DNA of 64,000 bases, taken from the NCBI GenBank assembly GCA_028869255.1, contig CP110972.1, positions 2,113,001 through 2,177,000 of the forward strand. The letters are read 5' to 3'. Under the pieces are notes generated by a model. The model was not told where the DNA came from. It worked only from the letters and a program-made list of their open reading frames with translations, and searched no databases. The position numbers were made by a program, and so were the translations under genes. This stretch comes from Pseudomonas poae. Lineage in GTDB: Bacteria; Pseudomonadota; Gammaproteobacteria; Pseudomonadales; Pseudomonadaceae. Below, piece after piece: positions 57,028 to 64,000 of this stretch (its first letter is position 1; each line of letters starts with the position of its first letter).

Positions 57028-57800
57028 GCACCACCCATTCTAAAGGCGTCGACGCCGAAGGTTTTATTCTCACGGTTGCCGAGACTGCCGTGCAGCCAGA
57101 ATTCCGGTCATTGCTAAAGGATGCCTGCGCCTCGCTCTCGCTGCCGGAACTGGGCCTGGACGGCATTTATCTGTATGGCAGCGTTGCGCAGGGCAACGCC
57201 AGCCCCGGAGTTTGCGACCTTGATCTAACGCTGGTGCTGCGTGAGCCGCCGACGTCACAGGTGCTGGCGCAGCTGGAAGAGGTTCGCTGCGACCTGCAGC
57301 GGCGCCATGCGCACGTTACCAAAGTCGATTTCGATATCGGCAACCGTGCAGAGGTGTTGGCCCCGGAAAACAGCAACAGTTGGGGTTTTTGGCTTAAGCA
57401 TCATTGCCGCTGCCTGTGGGGCGATGATCTGTCGCTGCACTTCGAGCGGTTTCGGCCGTCGCGTGCTATCGCGCTTGCGGTGAATGGTGACTTCGAAGCG
57501 GTATTGGGTGACTACGTGGCGCGCATCGCGCACGCCGATACTGAGCAGCAGCGGCTTCGCCTGCAGCGTGAAGCATCACGCAAGTTGCTCAGGGCCACCC
57601 AGGTGTTACGCCCTGAACACGAATTGACGTGGCCGCAGACGCTGGAAGAGCATGTCGCGCTGTTCGTCCAGCACTACCCGGCCAAGGTGACGCAGGTTGC
57701 ATTTTTTCTGTTTGAGGCACGCAACCCGAGTGCTGCGGGCGATAACTTCTGCGTGCGGCTTCTGGCCTTTGTGGCCTGGATGGTTTCACAATCGCGATAG
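57024..57800 (+). CDS. Nucleotidyltransferase (MNT/KNTase-like) with helical C-terminal domain
   Basis: The TTG start at 57024 overlaps the kinase stop (258 residues). The nucleotidyltransferase signature is GSVAQG (52-57) followed by DLD (65-67); a third acidic residue is probably in VDFDIG (about 100). The C-terminal half (about 145-258) is helical, with the REASRKLLRATQVL motif seen in aminoglycoside nucleotidyltransferase and HEPN-like folds. Together with the adjacent kinase and uvsE it suggests a repair or nucleotide-modifying module, which is inference. The base composition is slightly lower in GC than its neighbours. Confidence 0.87.
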   Translation: MSTTHSKGVDAEGFILTVAETAVQPEFRSLLKDACASLSLPELGLDGIYLYGSVAQGNASPGVCDLDLTLVLREPPTSQVLAQLEEVRCDLQRRHAHVTKVDFDIGNRAEVLAPENSNSWGFWLKHHCRCLWGDDLSLHFERFRPSRAIALAVNGDFEAVLGDYVARIAHADTEQQRLRLQREASRKLLRATQVLRPEHELTWPQTLEEHVALFVQHYPAKVTQVAFFLFEARNPSAAGDNFCVRLLAFVAWMVSQSR

Positions 57801-57855
57801 ATAGGTATATTGGCGTTCAACCACGTATTGCATACGCCAAGCCTATGGAAACCCC

Positions 57856-58758
57856 ATGATCAACTTTCGCCTGATTCGTCACCTCTGGCTGTTCCTGGCC
57901 GTTGCCGAGGAGCAGAATTTCGGCCGCGCTGCCAAACGCCTCGGCATGTCACAGCCGCCATTGAGCGAGCAGATCCAGGTGCTGGAGCAGGCCCTCAAGG
58001 TCACGCTGTTCGAGCGCTCGCGGCGTGGGGCCAAGTTGACGCCGGTGGGTGCGGCGATTCTGCCGGCGGTGCGCAAGTTCGCCGAGCAGTTGGAGCGCCT
58101 GGAGCTGGCGGTGGAGGAGGCGGTGGCGGGGCAGTCGGGCATGCTCACCATCGGTGCGATTTCCACGGCTATGTTTGATGTGTTGCCGGGCTTGATCGAC
58201 CAACTCAAGCAGCAGTACCCGCACCTGAGCGTGTCGGTGCGCGAGATCGACAGCGTGGAGGCGCTGCCGGCACTGGAGGCAGGGGACATCGACCTGGCCT
58301 TCGCCCGGCTGGACGGCGACCTGGGCCCGGCGATCCAGTCGCTGCCGCTGCGCGAGGACCGCCTGATGGTCGCGCTGCCCAGCGACCACCCATTGGCATC
58401 GCGCACGCGCATCAGCCTGTCGAGCCTGGCCGGTGAGCCGTTGGTGATGTTTTCGCGCAAGGTCAGCCCGGTGTACTTCGACAACCTGATCGCCACCTGC
58501 CGCGCCTGCGGGTTTTCGCCGCGTGTGTTGCACGAGGTGCGTTCGGTGGCCTCGCAAATTGCCTTTGTCAGCTGCGGCCAGGGCATTGCGCTGGTGCCTG
58601 CGTCGTTGAAGAAACTCGCGCCGGATAACGTGGTGCTGCGCTCACTGACGCAGAAACTCAAGGTGGTGACCACGGCGGTGGCCTGGAACAGCGCGCGGCC
58701 CAACCCGTTGGTGAGCGAGTTGGTCGCGCAGTTTCAGGCTCATACGAGTGGCGTATGA
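57856..58758 (+). CDS. LysR-family transcriptional regulator
   Basis: This 300-residue protein has a LysR helix-turn-helix (about 18-38: EQNFGRAAKRLGMSQPPLSEQI) and a periplasmic-binding-protein-like effector domain from about 90 (LTIGAISTAMFDVLPGLIDQLKQQYPHLSVSV). It is followed in the same direction by an alpha/beta hydrolase 78 bases later, which may be under its control. Effector unknown. Confidence 0.92.
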   Translation: MINFRLIRHLWLFLAVAEEQNFGRAAKRLGMSQPPLSEQIQVLEQALKVTLFERSRRGAKLTPVGAAILPAVRKFAEQLERLELAVEEAVAGQSGMLTIGAISTAMFDVLPGLIDQLKQQYPHLSVSVREIDSVEALPALEAGDIDLAFARLDGDLGPAIQSLPLREDRLMVALPSDHPLASRTRISLSSLAGEPLVMFSRKVSPVYFDNLIATCRACGFSPRVLHEVRSVASQIAFVSCGQGIALVPASLKKLAPDNVVLRSLTQKLKVVTTAVAWNSARPNPLVSELVAQFQAHTSGV

Positions 58759-58836
58759 AAGTCTTCCGTTTTACGTTATTTACACAACGCGGCTGACCCT
58801 CGATATTGGCGCCCTTTGTAGCCAAGAAACCCCGGT

Positions 58837-59631
58837 ATGTCGTTCGTTCATTCTGTTATTCCACTGACGGTAGACGCCACCTCATTGAAAATCGCCGCGA
58901 TCCAACGCGGCGGTGAACGCGCACCCATTGTGTTCCTGCACGGGTTTGGTTCGACCAAGGAAGACTACGCCGATATCGCCCTGCACCCGGCCTTCGACGG
59001 GCACCCCTTTATCGCCTACGACGCCCCCGGCTGCGGTGAAAGCCAGTGCGCCGACCTGACGAAAATCAATATTCCGTTCCTGCTGCAAACCGCGTTACAG
59101 GTGCTGGAACAGGTTGAGGTCGAGCGCTTCCATCTGGTCGGGCACTCCATGGGCGGCCTGACGGCGTTGATGCTGGCGCACAGTTTCCCGGACCGGGTGC
59201 TGAGCTTCACCGATATCGAAGGCAATATCGCCCCCGAAGACTGCTTTCTCAGCCGGCAGATCGTTGACTACCCGGCGGACGATCCCGAGGCGTTTTTCAG
59301 CGCCTTTATCGAACGCGCCCGCCAGACGCCGGCGTATGCCAGCGCGTTGTATTCAGCGAGCCTGCGGCACAAAGTGCGGGCCGGCGCGGTGCGCGGGATT
59401 TTCCGGTCGATGGTCGAGCTGTCGGATAACGCCGACCTGATGAGCAAGTTCCTCGGGCTGCCATGCCGGAAAATGTTCATGTACGGCGAGCAGAACGCCA
59501 CGCTGTCCTACCTGCCGCACCTCCGGGCGCACGGTGTGCGCCTGGCGCCGATTGCCCAGTGCGGGCATTTCCCCATGTATTCCAACCCGAGTGCGATGTG
59601 GCAACAGATCGCTGACTTCCTCAGGACTTGA
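58837..59631 (+). CDS. Alpha/beta hydrolase
   Basis: This 264-residue protein has the alpha/beta-hydrolase fold: oxyanion region [14 protein letters not shown] (about 33-46), nucleophile elbow GHSMGG (about 100-105) with Ser, and C-terminal GHFPM His near 248. It is a cytoplasmic esterase, lactonase or similar enzyme with unknown substrate. Its stop overlaps the opposing chemoreceptor gene by 11 bases. Confidence 0.9.
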   Translation: MSFVHSVIPLTVDATSLKIAAIQRGGERAPIVFLHGFGSTKEDYADIALHPAFDGHPFIAYDAPGCGESQCADLTKINIPFLLQTALQVLEQVEVERFHLVGHSMGGLTALMLAHSFPDRVLSFTDIEGNIAPEDCFLSRQIVDYPADDPEAFFSAFIERARQTPAYASALYSASLRHKVRAGAVRGIFRSMVELSDNADLMSKFLGLPCRKMFMYGEQNATLSYLPHLRAHGVRLAPIAQCGHFPMYSNPSAMWQQIADFLRT

Positions 59632-61561
59632 ACCGCCCCACCAACCCGTTCAGTTCGTCCGACAGGTTCGACAACCTTCCCGAGTCGTCCTGGGCCGAGT
59701 GGGCCAGGCTTTCCACCAGTCGCGCCTCGTCGTAGATCTGCTGGATATGCCGGTTGATCTCTTCCGCCACGCTGTGCTGTTCCTCGGCGGCGGCGGAGAT
59801 CTGCAGGTTCTGGTCGCGAATCTCGTTGACCGACAGCTGGATGCCTTCAAAGCTGTCCCGCGCACTTTCGATGGACGACACACTGGCCCGTGACAGGTCC
59901 AGGCAACTGCTCATTTTCTGGGTGACTTCCTCGGTCTTGCTCCCCAAAGTGCCGAGCAGTTGCTCGATTTCACCAGTGGAGTCGGACGTGCGCTTGGCCA
60001 ATGCGCGGACTTCGTCGGCCACCACCGCAAAACCACGGCCCTGGTCGCCGGCGCGGGCGGCCTCGATGGCGGCGTTGAGCGCCAGCAGGTTGGTCTGTTC
60101 GGCAATGGCGCGGATGGTGCCGATGATCTGGTTGATGCTGCGGCTGCCGGCCTCCAGCTCGACCATGGCCTGGGACGACTCGGTCAGGCGGCGGCCCAGG
60201 CGATTGACGTTATCGGTGGTCACTTCGATCTGCTGCTTGCCCTCGGCCACGCGGCGATGGCCGTTCTCGGCGGACTCCGCCGCGCCGCTGCAGGAGCGCG
60301 CCACTTCGTTGGCGGTGGCGACCATCTCATTGAACGCGGTGGACACCAATTCCACCGCCTCGCGCTGACGCCCGGCGGCCTCGTTCATGTTGTGCGCCAC
60401 TTCGCTGTTGACCTTCGAGGCATTCTGCAAATTGGCCGAGGCCGCGCCGATATGCTGGATCAGTTGGCGGATCGCCGCGAGAAACTTGTTGAACCAGCCG
60501 GCCAGTTCGGCGGTTTCGTCCTTGCCCTGTACCTGCAGCTCATGGCGCAGGTCACCTTCACCCTGGGCAATCGACTGCAAGCCGGTGCTGACCTGGCCGA
60601 TGGGCTTGACGATGACCTTGGAAAACGCCGCCGCGATCAGCCCGAAGATCAACACCAGCACACCGACGATAACGGCGGTGAGGTAGGTCATGCGGGTGGC
60701 CTCGGCCATCACTTCGCGGTGCTCGATCAGCCCGACGTATCGCCAGCCCAACCCTGGGGAGGTCCAGATATTGGCCATATAGCGCACGCCGTTGATTTCT
60801 ACTTCGGTGGAGCCTTGGGTCGTTTCGGCCAGGTGCGCATAGGGCGCGCCCAGGTCCTTGAGCGGCTTGAAGTTGTGGGCGGCGTCGCGTGGGTCGACCA
60901 GCACCACGCCGTCTTCGATCAGCATCACGTAGCCGCTTTCGCCGAGTTTGATGCTCTTGACCAGCTCGGTGAGGTTCTTCAGCGAAACGCTGACCACGAA
61001 CACGCCCTTGGCCTTGCCGCTGTTGTCCAGCAGCGCCCGTGCGGTGCCCACCAGGGCCACGTCGTCTTTGTCGTAATAGTAAGCCGGGGTACGCACGGTT
61101 TTGCCGGGGCTGGCCATCGCCGCCTTGTACCAGGGGCGGGTGCGCGGATCGTACTTGGCCAGTTGCGGGTCATCGGGCCATTTGGCGTAGGTGCCGTCTT
61201 CCAGGCCGATGGACAGGATCGCTGCCGCCGGATGGGTGGCGCCAAACCGGGAAAAACGCTCGATCAGCGCTTGCGCCTCGGCCGGCATTGGCTGATTGGC
61301 GGCGTCGGCAGGCTGATAGTTCTTCAGCGTGTTCACCGACGTGTATACAGGATCAGTGGCCATCTGATCGACGTTTTGCAGCGTGCCGTCGAAGAACTGA
61401 CGGATATTGCCATCGATCTGGCGAATTTCCCGGGTGCTGCCATCGATAAACTGATCAACCGCCTGGGTTCGCGTATTCATCACCGAGATCACGGCCACCA
61501 GGCTTACCGGGATAAACGCGACCGAGACAAACGCGAGTACAAGCTTATTTTTTATTTTCAT
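59621..61561 (-). CDS. Methyl-accepting chemotaxis protein with dCACHE sensor
   Basis: This 646-residue receptor has a membrane segment at about 8-28, a periplasmic dCACHE domain (about 35-285), a second membrane segment (about 295-315), HAMP and a cytoplasmic signalling domain with the conserved hairpin [23 protein letters not shown]. Residues Y137, R142, W144 and Y145 match the amino-acid-binding dCACHE pattern of PctA-like receptors, but the following Asp is replaced by Ser191. The start at 61561 is preferred, with an ATG at 61573 as alternative; neither has a good ribosome site. The ligand is uncertain. Confidence 0.92.
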   Translation of the reverse strand: MKIKNKLVLAFVSVAFIPVSLVAVISVMNTRTQAVDQFIDGSTREIRQIDGNIRQFFDGTLQNVDQMATDPVYTSVNTLKNYQPADAANQPMPAEAQALIERFSRFGATHPAAAILSIGLEDGTYAKWPDDPQLAKYDPRTRPWYKAAMASPGKTVRTPAYYYDKDDVALVGTARALLDNSGKAKGVFVVSVSLKNLTELVKSIKLGESGYVMLIEDGVVLVDPRDAAHNFKPLKDLGAPYAHLAETTQGSTEVEINGVRYMANIWTSPGLGWRYVGLIEHREVMAEATRMTYLTAVIVGVLVLIFGLIAAAFSKVIVKPIGQVSTGLQSIAQGEGDLRHELQVQGKDETAELAGWFNKFLAAIRQLIQHIGAASANLQNASKVNSEVAHNMNEAAGRQREAVELVSTAFNEMVATANEVARSCSGAAESAENGHRRVAEGKQQIEVTTDNVNRLGRRLTESSQAMVELEAGSRSINQIIGTIRAIAEQTNLLALNAAIEAARAGDQGRGFAVVADEVRALAKRTSDSTGEIEQLLGTLGSKTEEVTQKMSSCLDLSRASVSSIESARDSFEGIQLSVNEIRDQNLQISAAAEEQHSVAEEINRHIQQIYDEARLVESLAHSAQDDSGRLSNLSDELNGLVGRFKS

Positions 61562-61709
61562 CGAGACGACCATCAGCGTGGAGGGCGGCCAAATCGTCGC
61601 GTTTCAGAAAAAGACGCGGCGATTTGCTATCACCGCTGTTTCGGCCCGAGGCAGGTAAACCTTTAGGGTTTTTTGTACACAATACAATCCTTGATTGTTC
61701 TGTATCCAA

Positions 61710-64000
61710 TCAATACACATCACGCAGATAACGCTTCTGCTCACTCAACTGACGCCAGTAATCCACGGCCCCCTCCATGTCCAGCCCGCCATGGGTGTGC
61801 GCCACCTGGCGCAAGGCCAGGTCGACGTCTTTGGCCATCTGGCTGGCATCGCCGCAGATGTACAGCTTGGCGCCGTCCTGCAGCCAGCGCCACAGCTCGG
61901 CGCCGTGTTCGCGGATGCGGTCCTGCACGTAGATTTTCTGGGCCTGGTCGCGAGAAAACGCCAGGCTCAGGTGGGTGAGCAAGCCATCGTGCTGCATGCC
62001 TTGCAGTTCGTCCTGGTAATAGAAGTCGCTGGCGGCGTGCTGCTCGCCAAAAAACAGCCAGTTGCGGCCTTGATGCCCCTGGGCCCGGCGCTCCTGCAAA
62101 AATGCACGGAACGGCGCCACCCCCGTGCCGGGGCCGATCATGATCATCGGCACGTTGCCGTCGGTGGGTGTACGAAAATGCTTGGACGGTTGTACGAACA
62201 CCGGCACTTCGCCGTCGCCGACACGGTCGGCCAGGAAGGTCGAGGACACCCCCTTGCGCTTGCCATAGCGCACGGCGGCCACGGTGAGGTGCACTTCCTG
62301 CGGATGAGCCTTGGCGCTGGAGGCAATCGAATACAGGCGTGGTTGCAGGCGCTTGAGGGTGCCAAGCAATTCATCCGCCGAGCAGTCGATGGGGTATTCC
62401 TGCAGCACATCCACCAGTTGGCGGCCCCATAGCCAGGCTTTCAGTTCGGCCTTGTGCTCGGGCCTGAGCAATTGCTCAAGGCCCGAATTGGCGCTGCGCT
62501 CGGCGATAAATGCGAGGGTCTCGCTGCTGGGCCGGGCGATTTCGAAGTGCTGGGTCAGTGCCTGTTGCAGCGGTACATCACCAAAGGTGTCGATGTTCAC
62601 GCTGGTACCGGCGCCCAGGTGGGTCAGGTCCAGCAGTTCGCTCACCAGCTCGGGGCAGTTGCGCGGTCGTACGCCGAGGGCATCGCCGGCTTCATAGGTC
62701 AGGCCGGAGTCGGCCAGGTCGAGGGCAAACTGGCGGGTCTCCTTGTGGGCACTGTGCGGGTTCAGGTGCCGGTTGAGCAGCAGCCGTGAGCCATGCAGCT
62801 TGGTTTTGCCGGCGGGGGTCGCGAGGGTGACGGGCTTTGCCGGGTTGAGGGTTTGCTGGAACCGGGTCAGCCAGGCATCGGCGCGTTCTTCGAATTCGGT
62901 GTCGCAGTCGACGCGTTCCAGCAAGCGCGTGGCGCCCAGTTCCAGCAGGCGCTGGTCGAGTTGCTTGCCGTGGTGGCAGAACTGGTCGTAATTTGGATCG
63001 CCCAGGGCCAATACCGCAAAACGCAGGGATTCCAGGCGAGTGTCGGCGCTCTTGAGGCTGTGCCAGAAGCCCTCGCCATTGTCCGGTGGGTCGCCGTCGC
63101 CGAAGGTGCTGCTGATCAGCGCCAGGTTTTGCGTGCTCGCCAATTTGCTCGGCGGGAAGTCGGCCATGGCGCTCAGCTCCACGCTGATACCGGCGTCGCG
63201 CAGGCGCTGGGCGAACCGCCCGGCGAGGGCTTCGGCATTGCCGGTTTGCGAGGCCCATAACAGGGTGACGGCCGAGGAGGGCAGCGCGGCCACTTCAGCC
63301 GCCTCTGCACGGCTGAACAAGCCCGCGAGCAAACCGTCCAGCCACAACCGCGATTCCCTGGCCAGCGGCGCACTGGTCGGCATCACCGGTACACCGGCCA
63401 CCTGGCGCCCGGCATTCGATTGCAGACCGCTGAGGAAGCCCGCGAGGTAAGTGCGCTCGCTGTCGCTCAGTTGCGGCGTCGGCACGTTACGGAGGCCGGT
63501 GATTTCGGCGAAGGCGTCGAGGTGCGACATGGCGGGGTCCTCTGTGGAAGGCGAAAGGAATGCATGGTCGATCAACTCGACCCGCGCCAGCGCAACGGCG
63601 CAGAACTTGAACTCCGGCTGCAGCGAGATCGGGTCGACCGCGTCGTTGGTCACGGCATTGATCGCGAGGTTTTCGCCAAACACATCGTTCCAGTGAAACG
63701 GCGCAAAACAGTTGCCGGGGCGCACACGGTCGGTGACCACCGCCGGCAGCACGGCGCGCCCGCGCAGGGAACGCACTTCGACGTGGTCTTTGTCCTTGAT
63801 ACCCAGGTGGGCGGCGTCTTCGGGGTGCAGTTCAACGAACGGGCCGGGGTTGAGTTTATTCAGCGTGGCGACTTTGCCGGTCTTGGTCAGGGTGTGCCAT
63901 TGGTGCTGCAGGCGGCCGGTGTTGAGCACGAAGGGGAAGGCTTGGTCGGGCATCTCCGCCGGCGGCATATGCGGGCGGGCGAGGAACTGGCCCTTGCCGT
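61710..64000 (-). CDS. Nitrate reductase-flavoprotein fusion (NasA/CysJ type), 5' part outside the window
   Basis: The frame is open to the right edge and ends at 61710. From the visible N-terminal side it has the C-terminal domain of a molybdopterin oxidoreductase (FVLNTGRLQHQWHTLTKTG through FAPFHWNDVFGENLAINAVTNDAVDPISLQPEFK), then a flavodoxin-like FMN domain (VTLLWASQTGNAEA, LISSTFGDGDPPDNGEG) and a CysJ-like FAD/NADPH reductase (RLYSIASS, IGPGTGVAPFRAFLQERRAQG, YICGDASQMAKDVD, ending RYLRDVY). This fused layout is an assimilatory nitrate reductase that carries its own NADPH-linked electron supply. The molybdenum catalytic part is upstream of the window. Confidence 0.93.
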   Translation of the reverse strand, partial: GKGQFLARPHMPPAEMPDQAFPFVLNTGRLQHQWHTLTKTGKVATLNKLNPGPFVELHPEDAAHLGIKDKDHVEVRSLRGRAVLPAVVTDRVRPGNCFAPFHWNDVFGENLAINAVTNDAVDPISLQPEFKFCAVALARVELIDHAFLSPSTEDPAMSHLDAFAEITGLRNVPTPQLSDSERTYLAGFLSGLQSNAGRQVAGVPVMPTSAPLARESRLWLDGLLAGLFSRAEAAEVAALPSSAVTLLWASQTGNAEALAGRFAQRLRDAGISVELSAMADFPPSKLASTQNLALISSTFGDGDPPDNGEGFWHSLKSADTRLESLRFAVLALGDPNYDQFCHHGKQLDQRLLELGATRLLERVDCDTEFEERADAWLTRFQQTLNPAKPVTLATPAGKTKLHGSRLLLNRHLNPHSAHKETRQFALDLADSGLTYEAGDALGVRPRNCPELVSELLDLTHLGAGTSVNIDTFGDVPLQQALTQHFEIARPSSETLAFIAERSANSGLEQLLRPEHKAELKAWLWGRQLVDVLQEYPIDCSADELLGTLKRLQPRLYSIASSAKAHPQEVHLTVAAVRYGKRKGVSSTFLADRVGDGEVPVFVQPSKHFRTPTDGNVPMIMIGPGTGVAPFRAFLQERRAQGHQGRNWLFFGEQHAASDFYYQDELQGMQHDGLLTHLSLAFSRDQAQKIYVQDRIREHGAELWRWLQDGAKLYICGDASQMAKDVDLALRQVAHTHGGLDMEGAVDYWRQLSEQKRYLRDVY

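Noticed and set aside
59960..61666. A 568-codon open frame opposite the chemoreceptor
   Set aside because: Antisense shadow; the minus strand encodes an intact receptor.

Overview
The window looks like chromosomal core and near-core DNA from a Pseudomonas of the P. fluorescens complex. This is inferred from GC-rich codon use, a giant 1,622-residue NAD-dependent glutamate dehydrogenase, a divergent ampR-ampC pair, a nitrate reductase fused to a CysJ-like flavoprotein, and many dispersed REP-type palindromes (two head families, GTGGGAGC and GTGGCGAGC) in intergenic gaps. I see no rRNA, tRNA, CRISPR array, prophage, transposase or integrase.

Layout. 1-3178 (minus): MoxR ATPase, DUF58, DUF4381 and a VWA protein (cut by the left edge) in a translationally coupled operon. 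3554-9316: a small acidic orphan and gdhB with its terminator. 9465-13211: two FCD-type GntR regulators, dctA with two matching operator-like sites, and tag. 13347-19547: cupin, MocR regulator with a divergent AhpD-like protein, an SDR/phosphotransferase pair, a 2-hydroxyacid dehydrogenase and an isochorismatase-like hydrolase. 19584-21884: an intrinsic terminator, a Thr-rich leader-like ORF, a TetR regulator and divergent sdaC. 22099-25576: acnB (broken by an apparent one-base deletion), its structured upstream region, and a DUF1289 protein. 25705-35699: tandem Usp, miaE, MFS carrier, rstA-rstB, GFA protein, ampC/ampR, DUF2252 protein and Tat-exported dienelactone-hydrolase-like protein. 35743-44761: thioesterase, YceI, EamA/MocR divergent pair, NTF2-like protein, Tat-exported SMP-30 lactonase, DUF6434-RidA-CPBP operon, amidase and a DUF2834-like membrane protein whose tail is encoded by a REP element. 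44832-55341: diguanylate cyclase (broken by an apparent one-base insertion), fsr/AraC divergent pair, GAF protein, proP, GNAT, hexuronate-type MFS, MarR-GNAT fusion and a lipoprotein sugar dehydrogenase with a DUF2231 partner. 55516-64000: uvsE-kinase-nucleotidyltransferase cassette, LysR, alpha/beta hydrolase, dCACHE chemoreceptor and the 3' part of the nitrate reductase fusion.

How parts fit. Much of the content is nutrient uptake plus local regulation: dctA with GntR regulators, sdaC with TetR, EamA with MocR, fsr with AraC. Central carbon and nitrogen metabolism is represented by gdhB, acnB and assimilatory nitrate reductase. The least explained pieces are the Thr-rich leader plus terminator before the isochorismatase gene, the nested inverted-repeat element upstream of acnB, the uvsE-kinase-NTase cassette, an operator-like sequence shared by the SMP-30 and hexuronate-transporter genes, and the doubled palindromic operator of the MarR-GNAT gene. 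The two frameshifts both lie in homopolymers and may be sequencing errors.
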